This document shows positions 10,261 through 20,479 of a DNA stretch of 64,000 bases, in pieces. The notes under the pieces are model-generated. The model was not told the origin of the DNA. It did no database searches and was given only the letters and a program-made list of their open reading frames with translations. Origin of the DNA: Juglans regia. Lineage: Eukaryota; Streptophyta; Magnoliopsida; Fagales; Juglandaceae. The stretch lies in NCBI RefSeq assembly GCF_001411555.2, contig NC_049910.1, positions 31,157,150 to 31,221,149 on the forward strand, given 5' to 3'. Every line of letters starts with the position of its first letter. The first letter of the stretch is position 1. The translations under genes were made by a program, and so were the position numbers.

Positions 10261-12601
10261 ATGGATCCTAGACATAGTGGAGATGATCGTCCACAAGGGG
10301 ATGTGGCGGATGCCAATGCTACAACTCCTACACCGGTGGGTACTTCCACCCCTAGAGCCACATCTAGGGCAGCTACATCTAGGGCAGCTACATCTAGCAG
10401 CTACATCTTGTGCGAGTAGTCGACTCCCACTCCCAGTTGATATAGAGGATGAAGATATGTTCAACGAGGAAGAGGAGATGCCCATTGAGCAAGATCAACC
10501 ACCACGACCTTCTAAAAAGAGGTCGTGGACATGGGAGCATTTCACCAAAATTCCTGGTGAAATTGCGAACCCAGTGGCAAGATGACATTACTGTGGATCA
10601 CTTTGTGGATGCCATTCGAAGAAGCAAGGTACCAGTGTGTCAATAGCACATATAAATGATTGCCAACGATATAAGATAGCGAAGGGATTGCAAGCCACTG
10701 ATCAGACCAACCTCAGTTACCAAACTTCTACAGCCACTGATGGTACACAGACTAAGAAATTGGTCATCCCTCAATACAGTGAGAAGATGTTGAGGGACAT
10801 GCTTGCAGAGATGATAATTACTGATGAGATGCCATTTACCACAGTCGAGAAAAGAGGCTTTCGAAAGTTTCTAAATTTTGTTGAGCCACGATTTCCCATT
10901 CCATCACGGTATACAGTGATGCGAGATTGTATGAAGAGGCATGCGAAGGACAAGGAGGAGATGAGGAAGATGTTTATTACCACTGGCCAGAGAGTGTCTT
11001 TTACGACTGACACATGGACTTCCATACAGAACGTCTGCTACATGTGTATCACAGCACACTACATTGACAGTGAGTGGATTTTGCATAAAAAAATTATTGG
11101 TTTTAAAGAAATTGTGGATCATAAAGGTGCATCCATTGGGGCGAAGATGGATGATTGTTTAAAGGACTGGGGAATTCGAAAAGTGCTGTGTATTACAGTT
11201 GACAATGCCAGTGCGAATGAAACAGCAATTGATTGGTTTAAGCGGAACACGACGGTGAGAGATGATGTCATTCGGGCCCACGAGTTTATTCACGTTCGAT
11301 GCTGTGCTCATATCATTAACCTCATAGTTGTTGAGGGATTAAAAGAGGTTCATGATTCCATAACCCGAGTCCGCAACATTGTACGATATGTGAAGGGTTC
11401 CCCTCAAAGGCTTGCCAAGTTTAAGGCAATAGCAAAAGATTTGAAGATTGAATGTTCTATTATGCTGTGCTTGGACGTTCCAACTCGATGGAATTCTACA
11501 TACATGATGTTGGATGTGGCACAGAAGTACCAAAAAGCATTCGAGCGGATGGAGGTTGAGGATGGGGGCCTGAGGTATGCTTTGTTGGAGCCAGCAGGAC
11601 AGGGGCTCGGTGCGCCAGACGCACATGATTGGACCAGTGTGAGTTATTTTGTTGAATTTTTAAGAACTTTTTATGAGATAACCATGCGACTATCTGGATC
11701 CAAATATACGACTGCGAACTCATTTTTCAGTGAGCTCTCAGAGCTTCACTTCCAGTTGGAAAATAGTTGTACTGACTCTGCTGGATTGTTATCTGATATG
11801 GCTACGAGGATGAAGATCAAATATGATAAATATTGGGGGAATATTGAGAAGATAAATAGATTGCTATTTGTGGTTGTGATCCTTGACCCCCGAGTTAAGT
11901 TGGCCGTTCTAGAATTTTGGGTAAATTCCGTCCTCGGGGCAGTGAAGGCTGGAGAGTTTATTAGATTGCTAAAAAGTGATGTTGATGACTTATATCATCA
12001 CTACAGTACTAGTGCTCAGCCTTCATCCGCAGTTGGTAGCTCCTCACATTCGAGGCCGACAGGATCGACAGTTTCCTCAGGTGATACTGACCCATCTGTA
12101 GGGGTTAGAGGCAATCGTGTTATACGGCAGTATCATCAACTCATGTCAACAAGGAATATTATGCATTGTACATCTGAGGTTGAACGATATTTTATGGAAG
12201 CTGTCGAGGCACCTAGTGATGTATTTCAGTTATTAACTTGGTGGAAAGTTAATTCCACCAAGTATCCAGTCCTTTCCCGTGTGGCCCGAGATGTGCTAGC
12301 CATTCCTGTCACTACGGTTGCCTCAGAGTCGGCATTTAGCACTGGAGGTCGCGTGTTGGATGCTTATCGGAGTTCATTGTCACCGTCAACCGTGGAGGCC
12401 CTCGTTTGCACACAGAATTGGATAAGTGAAACGCCCATTGGACTAGATACCGTTGGCGTTGATGCCGAGAGCTATAGGCTTGAATCGGGTAAGTTTATAT
12501 GCTTTTAAATGATGATTTAATTATTTTTAATGTTTCTAACTTCTACTTTTTATGATTTTATAGATCTAATTGTGAACCCTAACATAATTACCGATGATTG
12601 A
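10261..12601 (+). pseudogene. hAT-family transposase (BED finger, RICESLEEPER-like), broken
   Basis: The natural start appears to be MDPRHSGDDRPQ at 10261. A 15-base repeat (RAATS codons) occurs at 10366-10380 and 10381-10395; its third copy at 10396-10408 lacks two bases and shifts the frame. The next frame enters an acidic stretch and a BED zinc finger (WTWEHF), where the first zinc-ligand Cys codon is TGA at 10583-10585. The body is then open to 12508: the RNase-H-like catalytic core, TTDTW near 11005, then the C-terminal dimerisation block (ASESAFSTGGRVLD). A short intron with good borders at 12489-12563 would remove the early end and give the tail DLIVNPNIITDD with a stop at 12599-12601. 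A second apparent intron lies in the 3' untranslated region (about 12660-12750). This was an autonomous-type element, now dead by two early lesions. Confidence 0.88.
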
Positions 12602-14010
12602 GAGTTTGGAACGGACGCTACTTGAGAGTTGGGATGGAGTTGAGAGAACCTCCTTTCTTGGTAAGAATCAAATTATTCTTTTACCGTATATAATTTTTTA
12701 TTATCAATTTTTTTTCATCTATTGATTGCTACTTTCTATCTTCATTTCAGGCGTGACCAATGGAACATTGGGGTTTGAGTGAAACCCGTGTTTAATTTTT
12801 ATGTAGTTATATTTCAAGACTGAGTCATATTGTTATTACGTTATAAATGAGACTGTTATAACTTATGGCTGCATCATACATGTTATTTACTTTTTAAACT
12901 ATTTATATAGTTATATTTATGTACTTATATCCCGAGCAAATACGTGGGATAAGTACTCTTTATTCTATAATTTCTATTAGTACTTATCCATCCTCTCTCA
13001 AAAGTTTATAATTTATTATCCAACTGAAATTAATCGAATTATACAAATTCGTACCATCATTCTTTTCTATAAAATTTTAAATTTGTGTAATGTTTATGTT
13101 TAAAATTAAAATTTTATGTTATATTAATTTTATGTTATAAAATTTTTAATGTTAATGTTATATAAAATGTTATATTAAAATCTATAAAATTAATTTTATG
13201 TTATTAGATTATTATTATACATGAATAATAAGATTTTAAAATTTAATTTTATATTAATTAACAATTTAACATATAATATAAAATTATTTTACATATAATT
13301 ATACAAATTATATATAATATAAAAAATATTTTATATGATATACATGCACAAGTTCAGTTCGGTGTCAAAAAAATAAAAACCACACACGGGCAAGTTTCGA
13401 CCGGTGCTGAGAAAAAATAAAACGGATATCGGATCAAACCGGTTTAAACCAAACCGGTTCACCGGTTTTTGTTTTCATCCCTATTTGTCCTATTACTTAT
13501 CTTTTCTAACTGATTTTAATATTAGGATGGTCGAAAAACTAATTTCTTTAGATAATGTATATATACGAATTTCCCTAAATACTAATAACCTAACTTAAAT
13601 AAAGAAATTAAAATTTTAGAAAAAATATATAAAAACTAAAACTAAAAGAAATTAAAATTTTAAATTAAACCAAAATTTTAAAAACAATTAAATTAGAAAA
13701 ACTTAATTAAACATTCTCCAAAGAACAAAAAGTTATTTTCGTTTTTTTGTCTTTTTTTTTGTCTGGTCTCACTTTATTTTATCTTTTTCTTTTTGTTAAA
13801 TGGACAATTAATCCTACATATTCGCCAGTTTGCAAAAAAAAACTTTTGTTTGGATTTTGAAGTTACACCCAATACTTATAAAATCTTTCAAAATTTTCAA
13901 TAATATCTTACCTTATAAAAAAATGTTAAAATTCTAATGTGATCTAAACAAAAGTCTACACATGATACGAAAGTAGAATGTGATCGATCTACCTCATTAG
14001 AAAAGGAAAA
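12602..14010. other. AT-rich stretch after hAT, no gene seen
   Basis: Very AT-rich from 13000 to 14000. A CCGGTTTAAACC-type inverted segment and CATCCCTA near 13435-13484 look like an end of another hAT-like element. No coding signal was recognised. Confidence 0.5.
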
Positions 14011-14089
14011 ATACTTTAAGAAATCGAAACTATTTTCAAAAATAACAAAAAACTATTAAAAAACTAGAAATATATAAAAAAAAATATAT

Positions 14090-14674
14090 ATATTTTGATG
14101 GCAATGATCTAATGCGTCTCATGGAGAACACAGCAAGAGCATCTCTACATAAAATTCCCCTAATTTCAAACAATCCACAAATGCATTTCATTTCAAATTC
14201 TTCTTCATTGAAGTAAACTCAAAACGTTACTTGTTTAATGATGTTATCAACATGTAACATATCTGACACTTGATAGGTTGAAACTGCAACTTCAATTTTG
14301 ATAAGAGAACAATTGCAAGATATCAATCCCACAAACTCTTGTTGGACTTCTTTGAACTTTGCAATGGTGTACGTCTCTTGAAATTTTTTCACAATAAGAG
14401 AATGAGATATACATGGAATCATGCTATAAAAAGAATTGAAATCAATTGTATCCTCATTATCAATATTTTTTCTCAAAACTCTGTCAAATTGACCAAAAAA
14501 ATCATTCAATGTGGTCTTCAAGTGTAGAAAACCATCAAAATCTGTATTCACACTTTCACTCCATCGTGTGATACTCATTCTAGTCCAAAAGATATCTTTT
14601 AAATATACCGATATCCAATAAGTCCGTTCACTATATAACCCTTTATTATGGTTATTATTGTCTTCACATTGCAC
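14090..14674 (-). pseudogene. FAR1-RELATED SEQUENCE-like fragment, copy A
   Basis: Matches residues of the FAR1-like pseudogene at 18477-19230 (for example LYSERTYW and HLKTTLNDFFGQFDRV). It contains the end of the MULE-type transposase domain and the SWIM zinc finger region. A Trp codon of copy B is a TGA stop here (14219-14221), and the SWIM His is Asp (ILCRDAL versus ILCRHAL). Homology to copy B stops near 14640. Bases 14011-14070 match 17716-17775, so about 870 bases of 3' flank present in copy B are missing here. Confidence 0.85.
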
Positions 14675-14729
14675 ACTTTATACATGACTACCAACTTCAT
14701 TATTCTCTTTAAAAAAGCAGATCGCAAAA

Positions 14730-14947
14730 AGTAATATTATACAACCTCTCCAACTTCTACACATTATATTTTTTTAAAATTTGTTATTATTTTTAATTTT
14801 TTTTTTAGTTTATTTTTTTAAAATTAATTTAATTATTCTATTCATTATTCATATATTAAATATTTGATAAAACAAATATTAAAAATTAAAAAAAGTATAG
14901 TGTGGATCAAATTGTATAAATAGTAAAAAGTTATGTAGATTTTTATT
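14730..14947. mobile_element. Small inverted-repeat insertion 1 in copy B
   Basis: Flanked by the direct repeat GCAAAA (14724-14729 and 14948-14953). Its ends TATTATACAACCTC and GATCAAATTGTATAA are imperfect inverted repeats. Copy A reads straight through this point near 205-213, giving the empty site. Confidence 0.7.
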
Positions 14948-14971
14948 GCAAAACCCACAGACAATCAATCA

Positions 14972-15360
14972 AGGATAATGCTGGAGCTCCCGCTGGGGGC
15001 TCCCGCTGGGAGCTCCTGCTGAAGCTCTAGTGTATTTTATCATGTGTATTTTTTAATTTTTTTTTATATAAATATTTTTAATGATTTTAAATATTTTTAA
15101 AAATAAAAAAATTTATATATTATTAAATAATACTTGCTTAATCACGAAGTAAAATATAAAATATTTTTTTATAATTTTTTATTTTACTTCGTGATTAAGG
15201 AAGTATTTTTTAATAACTTTTTTTTTACTTCTTAATTAAGAAAGTGTTTTTAATGATATTCTAAATTTATTTTATTTTTAAAAAAATATTAAGAAATATT
15301 ATATAAAAAATAACTTTAAAAAAAACACATAGCCTACAGCCCTCAGCGTAGCACGATCCT
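14972..15360. mobile_element. Small inverted-repeat insertion 2 in copy B
   Basis: The ends AGGATAATGCT and AGCACGATCCT are inverted repeats, flanked by AATCA on both sides. The interior is AT-rich with inverted ACTTCGTGATTAAG-type segments. Copy A lacks it (empty site near 221-232). Confidence 0.75.
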
Positions 15361-15500
15361 AATCAAACGAATGCCCCAAACGTACGTACAGGGATTAAAA
15401 GAAAAAAAAATGAAAAATACATTATTAATCATTTACATAAATTTGGAGTTATTTGGAGATCGTGATCTTTCTGCAGATTCTATCTGCAGGTACGGATAAT

Positions 15501-16946
15501 TTATTGAGAGATTAACTCAAGCAAAGTTTTGAAATCTTTGGAAGCAATACCATCAGGTCCGGCAGCTTTCACTATAAGCTCTTTAAGATCTCTGATCTTC
15601 TCCCTCATCCTCCTTCCATGTTGATCATGTCCCAGAACGAGCTCCAAGCTCTTGACCATTCCCTTCTTTGTAAACACCCCTCCCTCAACCCTAAGCCCTA
15701 TCTCCCACACGTCCTCTACCATCCGTCCGTTCATCTTATTGTCCCCTAAGACCGGCCGGCAGATCATTGGAACCTCTCCGACAATGCTCTCAAACACAGA
15801 GTTGTATCCACAGTGTGTAATGTACACGCCTACTGCTTTATGTGACAAGACATAAGCCTGGGGTGCCCAGGGAACTATTTTTCCTTGTTTCCTTGTCCTC
15901 TCGAGGAACCCATTCGGCAGAAATGCTTTGAAGTTTTCCCTAAGAGACCAAAGAAAAGGAACGCAACTCGCTTCCAGCGCCTCTGCTAAAGCTGCAAACT
16001 CGTGGGGTGGCACCGCCGCCAGTGTTCCAAAGCTTATATATGCTACCGATGTTGGCTTTTGCTCGTCCAACCATGGGAGGCAGCCTGTGGCGTCTGAATG
16101 CGATGGTGGTAGGGGTGGAGTTGGGACTATTAATGTGAGAAATCCCACGTACAGAATGTCTTGGAGCTTGGACTTGAGATCATCGGTAAGTATGGTTGAG
16201 TTTAGTTCTTGGAAAGAGTTCATCACAACAGCATTTGCTCGTGGCAGGACTTCCCTAATTCTGCGCAGTGTGCGTGCGAAAATTGGAGAACAATTTGACT
16301 GATTACCTTGAAGTATTTCTTGAAGTATTTCTGGGGGTAAGTCCCCGAAGCGCATTACGGAGAGTCCTGGAATGGCATCCAGTGTTTTTTCAATAGTGTC
16401 TAGATCCCCCACTGCACCGCCATTACCATGAGCTTCACCGCCACCGCAAGCTTTAGCATAAGTCTCATGGATGAGAGCACTGTAAATGTGGGCAGAGAGT
16501 TCGTGGGGTGCGGGAACGTATAAAGGGACCCACTTTACATGCATGTCCGCAGCCAAATCGCAGCCAAAGACCAAGAAAGCATCGCTCAAGATGCAGGTGA
16601 TCTTTTGCTGCCCAGTCTCAGCCACTGCCATATCCATGCCTTTGCGGAAGCTCTCAGGTGTAGCCTCAAGGAACAGCTCCAGTTCCTCGAGGGGATTCCC
16701 GGGAGTGAGGACATGTCCCTCCGGCACGCCATCCGCAACATCGTAGAATTTAAGGTTGTGTGGGAGGTGAGCTCCTGAGGTGGCAGAGAGCTTTTGATTG
16801 GATTTGGCAGTATTGAGGAAGGAGAACCGCACGTCAGGGGCGGCCGATGCTAATTTGGAAGCTAGGTTGAGTAAAAGCCAGGGATGGCAGCCAAATGGAA
16901 ATGCCAAAACTGCAACATGCTGATTTTTTCCTGAGCTTTGACTCAT
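15501..16946 (-). CDS. UDP-glycosyltransferase, flavonoid 3-O-glycosyltransferase-like (UGT78 type), copy B
   Basis: Intact 481-residue paralogue of the UGT at 356-1786, with the same catalytic His/Asp pair and the same unusual donor-box residues (Tyr in HCGYNS, Asn after GD). Two length differences are visible: one extra Gln after KN near the N-terminus, and a 4-residue EILQ insertion from a 12-base tandem duplication (16309-16320 and 16321-16332). The frame is open upstream to a Met at 17042. I chose the Met at 16946 because it matches the copy A start and the family N-terminus; the extra 32 residues come from 5' flank. Copy B lost about 55 bases of proximal promoter that hold the TATA-like stretch of copy A, so expression may differ. 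Same inferred role: cytosolic glycosylation of flavonoid-like acceptors. Confidence 0.92.
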   Translation of the reverse strand: MSQSSGKNQHVAVLAFPFGCHPWLLLNLASKLASAAPDVRFSFLNTAKSNQKLSATSGAHLPHNLKFYDVADGVPEGHVLTPGNPLEELELFLEATPESFRKGMDMAVAETGQQKITCILSDAFLVFGCDLAADMHVKWVPLYVPAPHELSAHIYSALIHETYAKACGGGEAHGNGGAVGDLDTIEKTLDAIPGLSVMRFGDLPPEILQEILQGNQSNCSPIFARTLRRIREVLPRANAVVMNSFQELNSTILTDDLKSKLQDILYVGFLTLIVPTPPLPPSHSDATGCLPWLDEQKPTSVAYISFGTLAAVPPHEFAALAEALEASCVPFLWSLRENFKAFLPNGFLERTRKQGKIVPWAPQAYVLSHKAVGVYITHCGYNSVFESIVGEVPMICRPVLGDNKMNGRMVEDVWEIGLRVEGGVFTKKGMVKSLELVLGHDQHGRRMREKIRDLKELIVKAAGPDGIASKDFKTLLELISQ

Positions 16947-17402
16947 TTTTCTTGGCTTGATTTGCTTCTTGATACCAGATAATATTAGTGTAATTGGTAT
17001 TAATAGCATAATACATTCCAAACTCTTCTTAACTGTCGGCAATTAATATTACTTAGTACTGAATGGTAGCTTTAAACCTAAGTCTGACTGGTAGCCATAG
17101 TTAGGTAAGCACTCCCGCCAACTAACATTCTTGGCAATTAATATTATGGAACTTGATAAAGACGAAGTGGACCTATAAGTATAAATGCTTTTTTTTTTTC
17201 TCTTTTTTCTTTAATTATTTTTTACACAGTTTTATTATTATTTTTTAAATATCAATTCACTAATATTCATTTTCTTAATCATTAAATACAAAAATCAATA
17301 ATTAAAAATTTAATAGATCAATTTTATCGGTTCAACTAACATTTTCCTAATATTATTGAGTACTGATTGATAGTTTTAAACTAGAGGCTTGTTTGAAAAT
17401 AG

Positions 17403-17576
17403 GAGTTGTGCTATACAGAAGTCTCACACTCTGCACACCATTTAAAAAATATATGATTTTACTATTTTATCTTCATGTTTCATATTTCATATTTCATGAA
17501 TTATGAGTGTAAAAGAATAAAGTTACATATTTTTAAATTGTGTGCAAGTATGTGAGGCTTATGTATAAAATTTTTC
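17403..17576. mobile_element. 174-bp Mutator-like MITE in UGT copy B upstream region
   Basis: Flanked by a 10-bp direct repeat TTGAAAATAG (17393-17402 and 17577-17586). The ends are imperfect inverted repeats (TATACAGAAGTCTCACACT and the complement of its TATGTGAGGCTTATGTATA end). Copy A has the unoccupied site TTGGAAATAG near 2289-2300. A 9-10 bp duplication fits Mutator-like elements. Confidence 0.8.
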
Positions 17577-17715
17577 TTGAAAATAGATTTCATCCCAAAA
17601 TTCTCATCTATGAATCTCATTATATCATCTTATTTTTTGTTTGAAAGTTTGGAAAACTGTAATGATTAATTTAAAAATATTTATATTTAAATTTTGTTTG
17701 AGAAGAAATCGAAAC

Positions 17716-18476
17716 ATACTTTAAGAAATCGAAACTATTTTCAAAAATAACAAAAAACTATTTAAAAAACTACAATATAAAAAAATCAATTAAATTTATT
17801 TATTGAAGATAATAAATTCTATATTCGCATTGTCATCTAGCTTAGACAATGACAATACTCTCTCATCGACAGTAACGGAAGACAATCCCTTTTCTATCCA
17901 ATCCAATGTCATCAAGAGCCTGCATCACATTACAAAACACACACATAAACACATTAGATGTACTCTTTTATGAAATTTCCTCAACCCATCCAACTTCAAA
18001 AACCAACAAAAGAATTGGAAAGTAAGCAATACGAATAGAACACAACGTGAACAAGCTCGCTATTTAAAAACAAGGATCATAATTCAAGTACAAAAAGTTT
18101 TCTACAAAAACAGAAAGCTTACTACAGAACAAAAATCTTTCTATAACTCCAGAATAGAAACAGAAAGCTTAAACCGGGTACATGGCACTAAATATCACCA
18201 GTTAAATACACGACTTATCCAAAATGGATACAGTAGATTGTCCTCTTGGGCTAAATGCTTTAAAACAAGTTACAGACAATATCACCAGCAACCTCAATCG
18301 CTTAGTCAAAGAGGCAGAACCCATATCCTGTCACAAACAAATTCATAATTCAGCTATATAAACATGCATATCTCCGTTATAAAAACAGGGAGGAAAAGGA
18401 AACTTCACTTGGCAATTTGAATACCTGAGTAATTACCCATCTTCACTTCCAATTATATAGCCATGCCAAGTACCAG
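17716..18476. other. 3' flank of FAR1-like pseudogene
   Basis: No open frame was recognised. Intron- and UTR-like sequence on the minus strand precedes (left of) the FAR1 stop codon. Confidence 0.5.
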
Positions 18477-20310
18477 TTATCTTAAGCCACAATATTTCTC
18501 CTTTGACATTTCTAACAGGTGCATCAAAGCTATGTAACAATCCTCATTTGATGCTGCAATCATTGCTAATTCACTAATTTTTTCCACCAGAGCGTTGTAT
18601 CTTTTTACTCTCAGATCATCATAAATATTGATAAAAGTATATCTTCGATACAAGTCTTTCCTCCATCGATCAAGAATATATTTTGATGGCAATGATCTAA
18701 TGCGTCTCATGGAGAACACAGCAAGAGCATGTCTACATAAAATTTCCCTAATTCCAAACAATCCACAAATGCATTTCCTTTCACATTCTTCTTCATTGAA
18801 GTAAACCCAAAACGTTACTTGTTTAATGCTGTCATCAACATGTAACATATCTGACACTTGATAGGTTTAAACTACACCTTCAATTTTGATAGGAGAACAA
18901 TTGCAAGATATCAATCCCACAAACTCTTGTTGGACTTCTTTGAACTTTGCAATGGTGTACGTCTCTTGAAATGTTTTCTCAATAAGAGAATGAGATATAC
19001 ATGGAATCATGCTATCAAAAGAATTGAAATCAGCTATACCCTCATTATCAATTATTTTTCTCAAAACTCTATCAAATTGGCCAAAAAAATCATTCAATGT
19101 GGTCTTCAAGTGCAGAAAACCATCAAAATATGTATTCACACTTTCACTCCTTCGTGTAATACTCATTCCAGCCCAAAATACATCCTTCAAATATGACGGT
19201 ACCCAATAAGTCCGTTCACTATATAACCCACGTAACCATGCATTGTCATGAAGATTACAAGTATCAAGTAGTGTTTGCCAACTCTTCTCAAATTCATCAC
19301 AAGTTTGTGAATCATATAGACAGTTATGTATGACACTTTTTAAGCCACAAGTGTATTGTGCATGCGATCCAAGCTTTTCAGGGAGTTTTCTCATAAAGTG
19401 CCATAGACAAAATCTATGTCGGGTTCTTGGAAAAACTATTGCAATTGCACTTTTTATAGCCTTATCTTGATTTGTCACAATTGCACTCAGTGTTTGACCA
19501 TTCATTTTCAAAAATGTTTGAAATAACCATATGAATGTGTCTGCATCCTCACTTGATATTAAGCCTGCTCAAAAAAATATTGATTGACCATGATGATTCA
19601 CACCCATGAAAAGAACAAATGGTATTTTGTCTCTATTAGTCAAATATGTTGTGTCAAATGTAACGACATCCCCAAAACTTTTATATGCTGCCCTACTTCG
19701 CGGATCAGCCCAAAACACATTTCTCAACCTATCATCATCATTAAAATTCACTACAGAATAAAAGGCATTACTCTTTTCTCGCATTCTCTGGAAATACTCA
19801 CAAAGTGTTGTAGCACCTCTTTTGCCAAGCTGAAGTTATCTTTCCTCATCAATAAAATTGGGGTGATCTTTCACTATAGATGAAAGATTCTCAACCCCCT
19901 CTCCTTCAACAAGCGGGTTAAAGCTCTTGGTCATATGTCTTTCAGCTCTATCTTTAAGTTCAATCTTTCTTTTCATGATAGGATCTAGCTTCCTATAGCA
20001 TCTAAAAAGAATTGATTTGCCCGGGTTCAATGCATGATTGTGGGCAAGCTCAACAGTAGTTACAAGCTAGTAGCCAAAAACAAACATTGCATTAATCTTA
20101 GCCTTACACTTTGTTTTTGTTGTTGGACATGGCTTTGAAACATTACTTGTGCTAGGTCTTGCCTTGCCAAAACGAGCACATGAAAGGGTGAGGTATTTAA
20201 CTTTCCCACCTGGTTTCTTTTTAGATCTTTAATGTATCAGTCCAAAACCTTCTTGGCATATTGCTTGTAATATACGCAAAGTTCTTGTCGGAACTAAACT
20301 TCATACCTTA
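18477..20310 (-). pseudogene. FAR1-RELATED SEQUENCE 5-like pseudogene, copy B
   Basis: FAR1/FHY3-type proteins are domesticated MULE transposases acting as DNA-binding regulators. From right to left: a FAR1 DNA-binding remnant (CARFGKARPSTSN, then ELAHNHALNPGKS), a MULE transposase core (VVTFDTTYLTN with a core Asp; CLWHFMRKLPEKLGSHAQ), and a SWIM finger (CICGLFGIREILCRHAL). One frame runs from 20030 to 18477 but is cut by stops at about 20068, 19836-19838, 19569-19571 and 18867-18869. Further right the frame shifts and has more stops. The 18867 stop is TAA where copy A keeps a Ser codon, so that lesion arose after the duplication. Not functional as it stands. Confidence 0.88.
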
Positions 20311-20325
20311 CTTGGGCTCTTCAAC

Positions 20326-20402
20326 ATTTTCATGTTCCTCCATGTCATTGTCGCCTTTCTCGTCCAACTCTAAATCACATACAATTTCATTTTCGTCTAT
20401 AT
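20326..20402 (-). pseudogene. Acidic exon joining GBF fragment and FAR1 frame
   Basis: After an intron-like end (TTTATATAG), the minus strand reads DENEIVCDLELDEKGDNDM and on to EEHENVEEPK, then a TAA and GMKFSSDK, which is the usual FAR1 entry. The intron-like donor at the left end of the GBF exon (20480) would join the two in frame as PPI-D-EN. Confidence 0.6.
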
Positions 20403-20479
20403 AAAAAAGAATAAAGCATAGTTTAACAAAAGTCATTAAGCTAATGTTAAGTAAATGAAGTCTGCAAAACCTAACTAAC

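Larger units (their letters stand above)
9016..12900 (+). mobile_element. Degenerate hAT transposon (right end not resolved)
   Basis: The left end TAGGGGTGTGCAG matches the hAT terminal style also seen at 37210. It is followed by long GGAGTC hexamer runs, a palindrome, a minisatellite leader and a broken hAT transposase (10261-12601). No matching CACCCCTA end with an 8-bp copy of the left flank (GGTCTGAC, 9008-9015) was found. The right limit given is only the end of transcript-like sequence; a CATCCCTA at 13477-13484 is a weak alternative. Confidence 0.6.
14696..19230. repeat. Duplicated block, copy B (UGT plus FAR1 3' part)
   Basis: Collinear with copy A: 14696-17640 matches 2-2340 and 17716-19230 matches 14011-14640 with internal gaps. 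In copy B only about 75 bases separate the UGT flank from the FAR1 flank; in copy A the gap is about 11.6 kb. Confidence 0.85.

Noticed and set aside
13380..13484. CATCCCTA with CCGGTTTAAACC-type text as the right end of the hAT at 9016
   Set aside because: Inner terminal sequence differs from the left end and the 8-bp flanks (GGTCTGAC against TTTGTCCT) do not match.
16947..17042. 32-residue N-terminal extension of UGT copy B (upstream Met at 17042)
   Set aside because: The sequence is 5' flank that became open through a deletion; copy A and the enzyme family begin at the Met at 16946.
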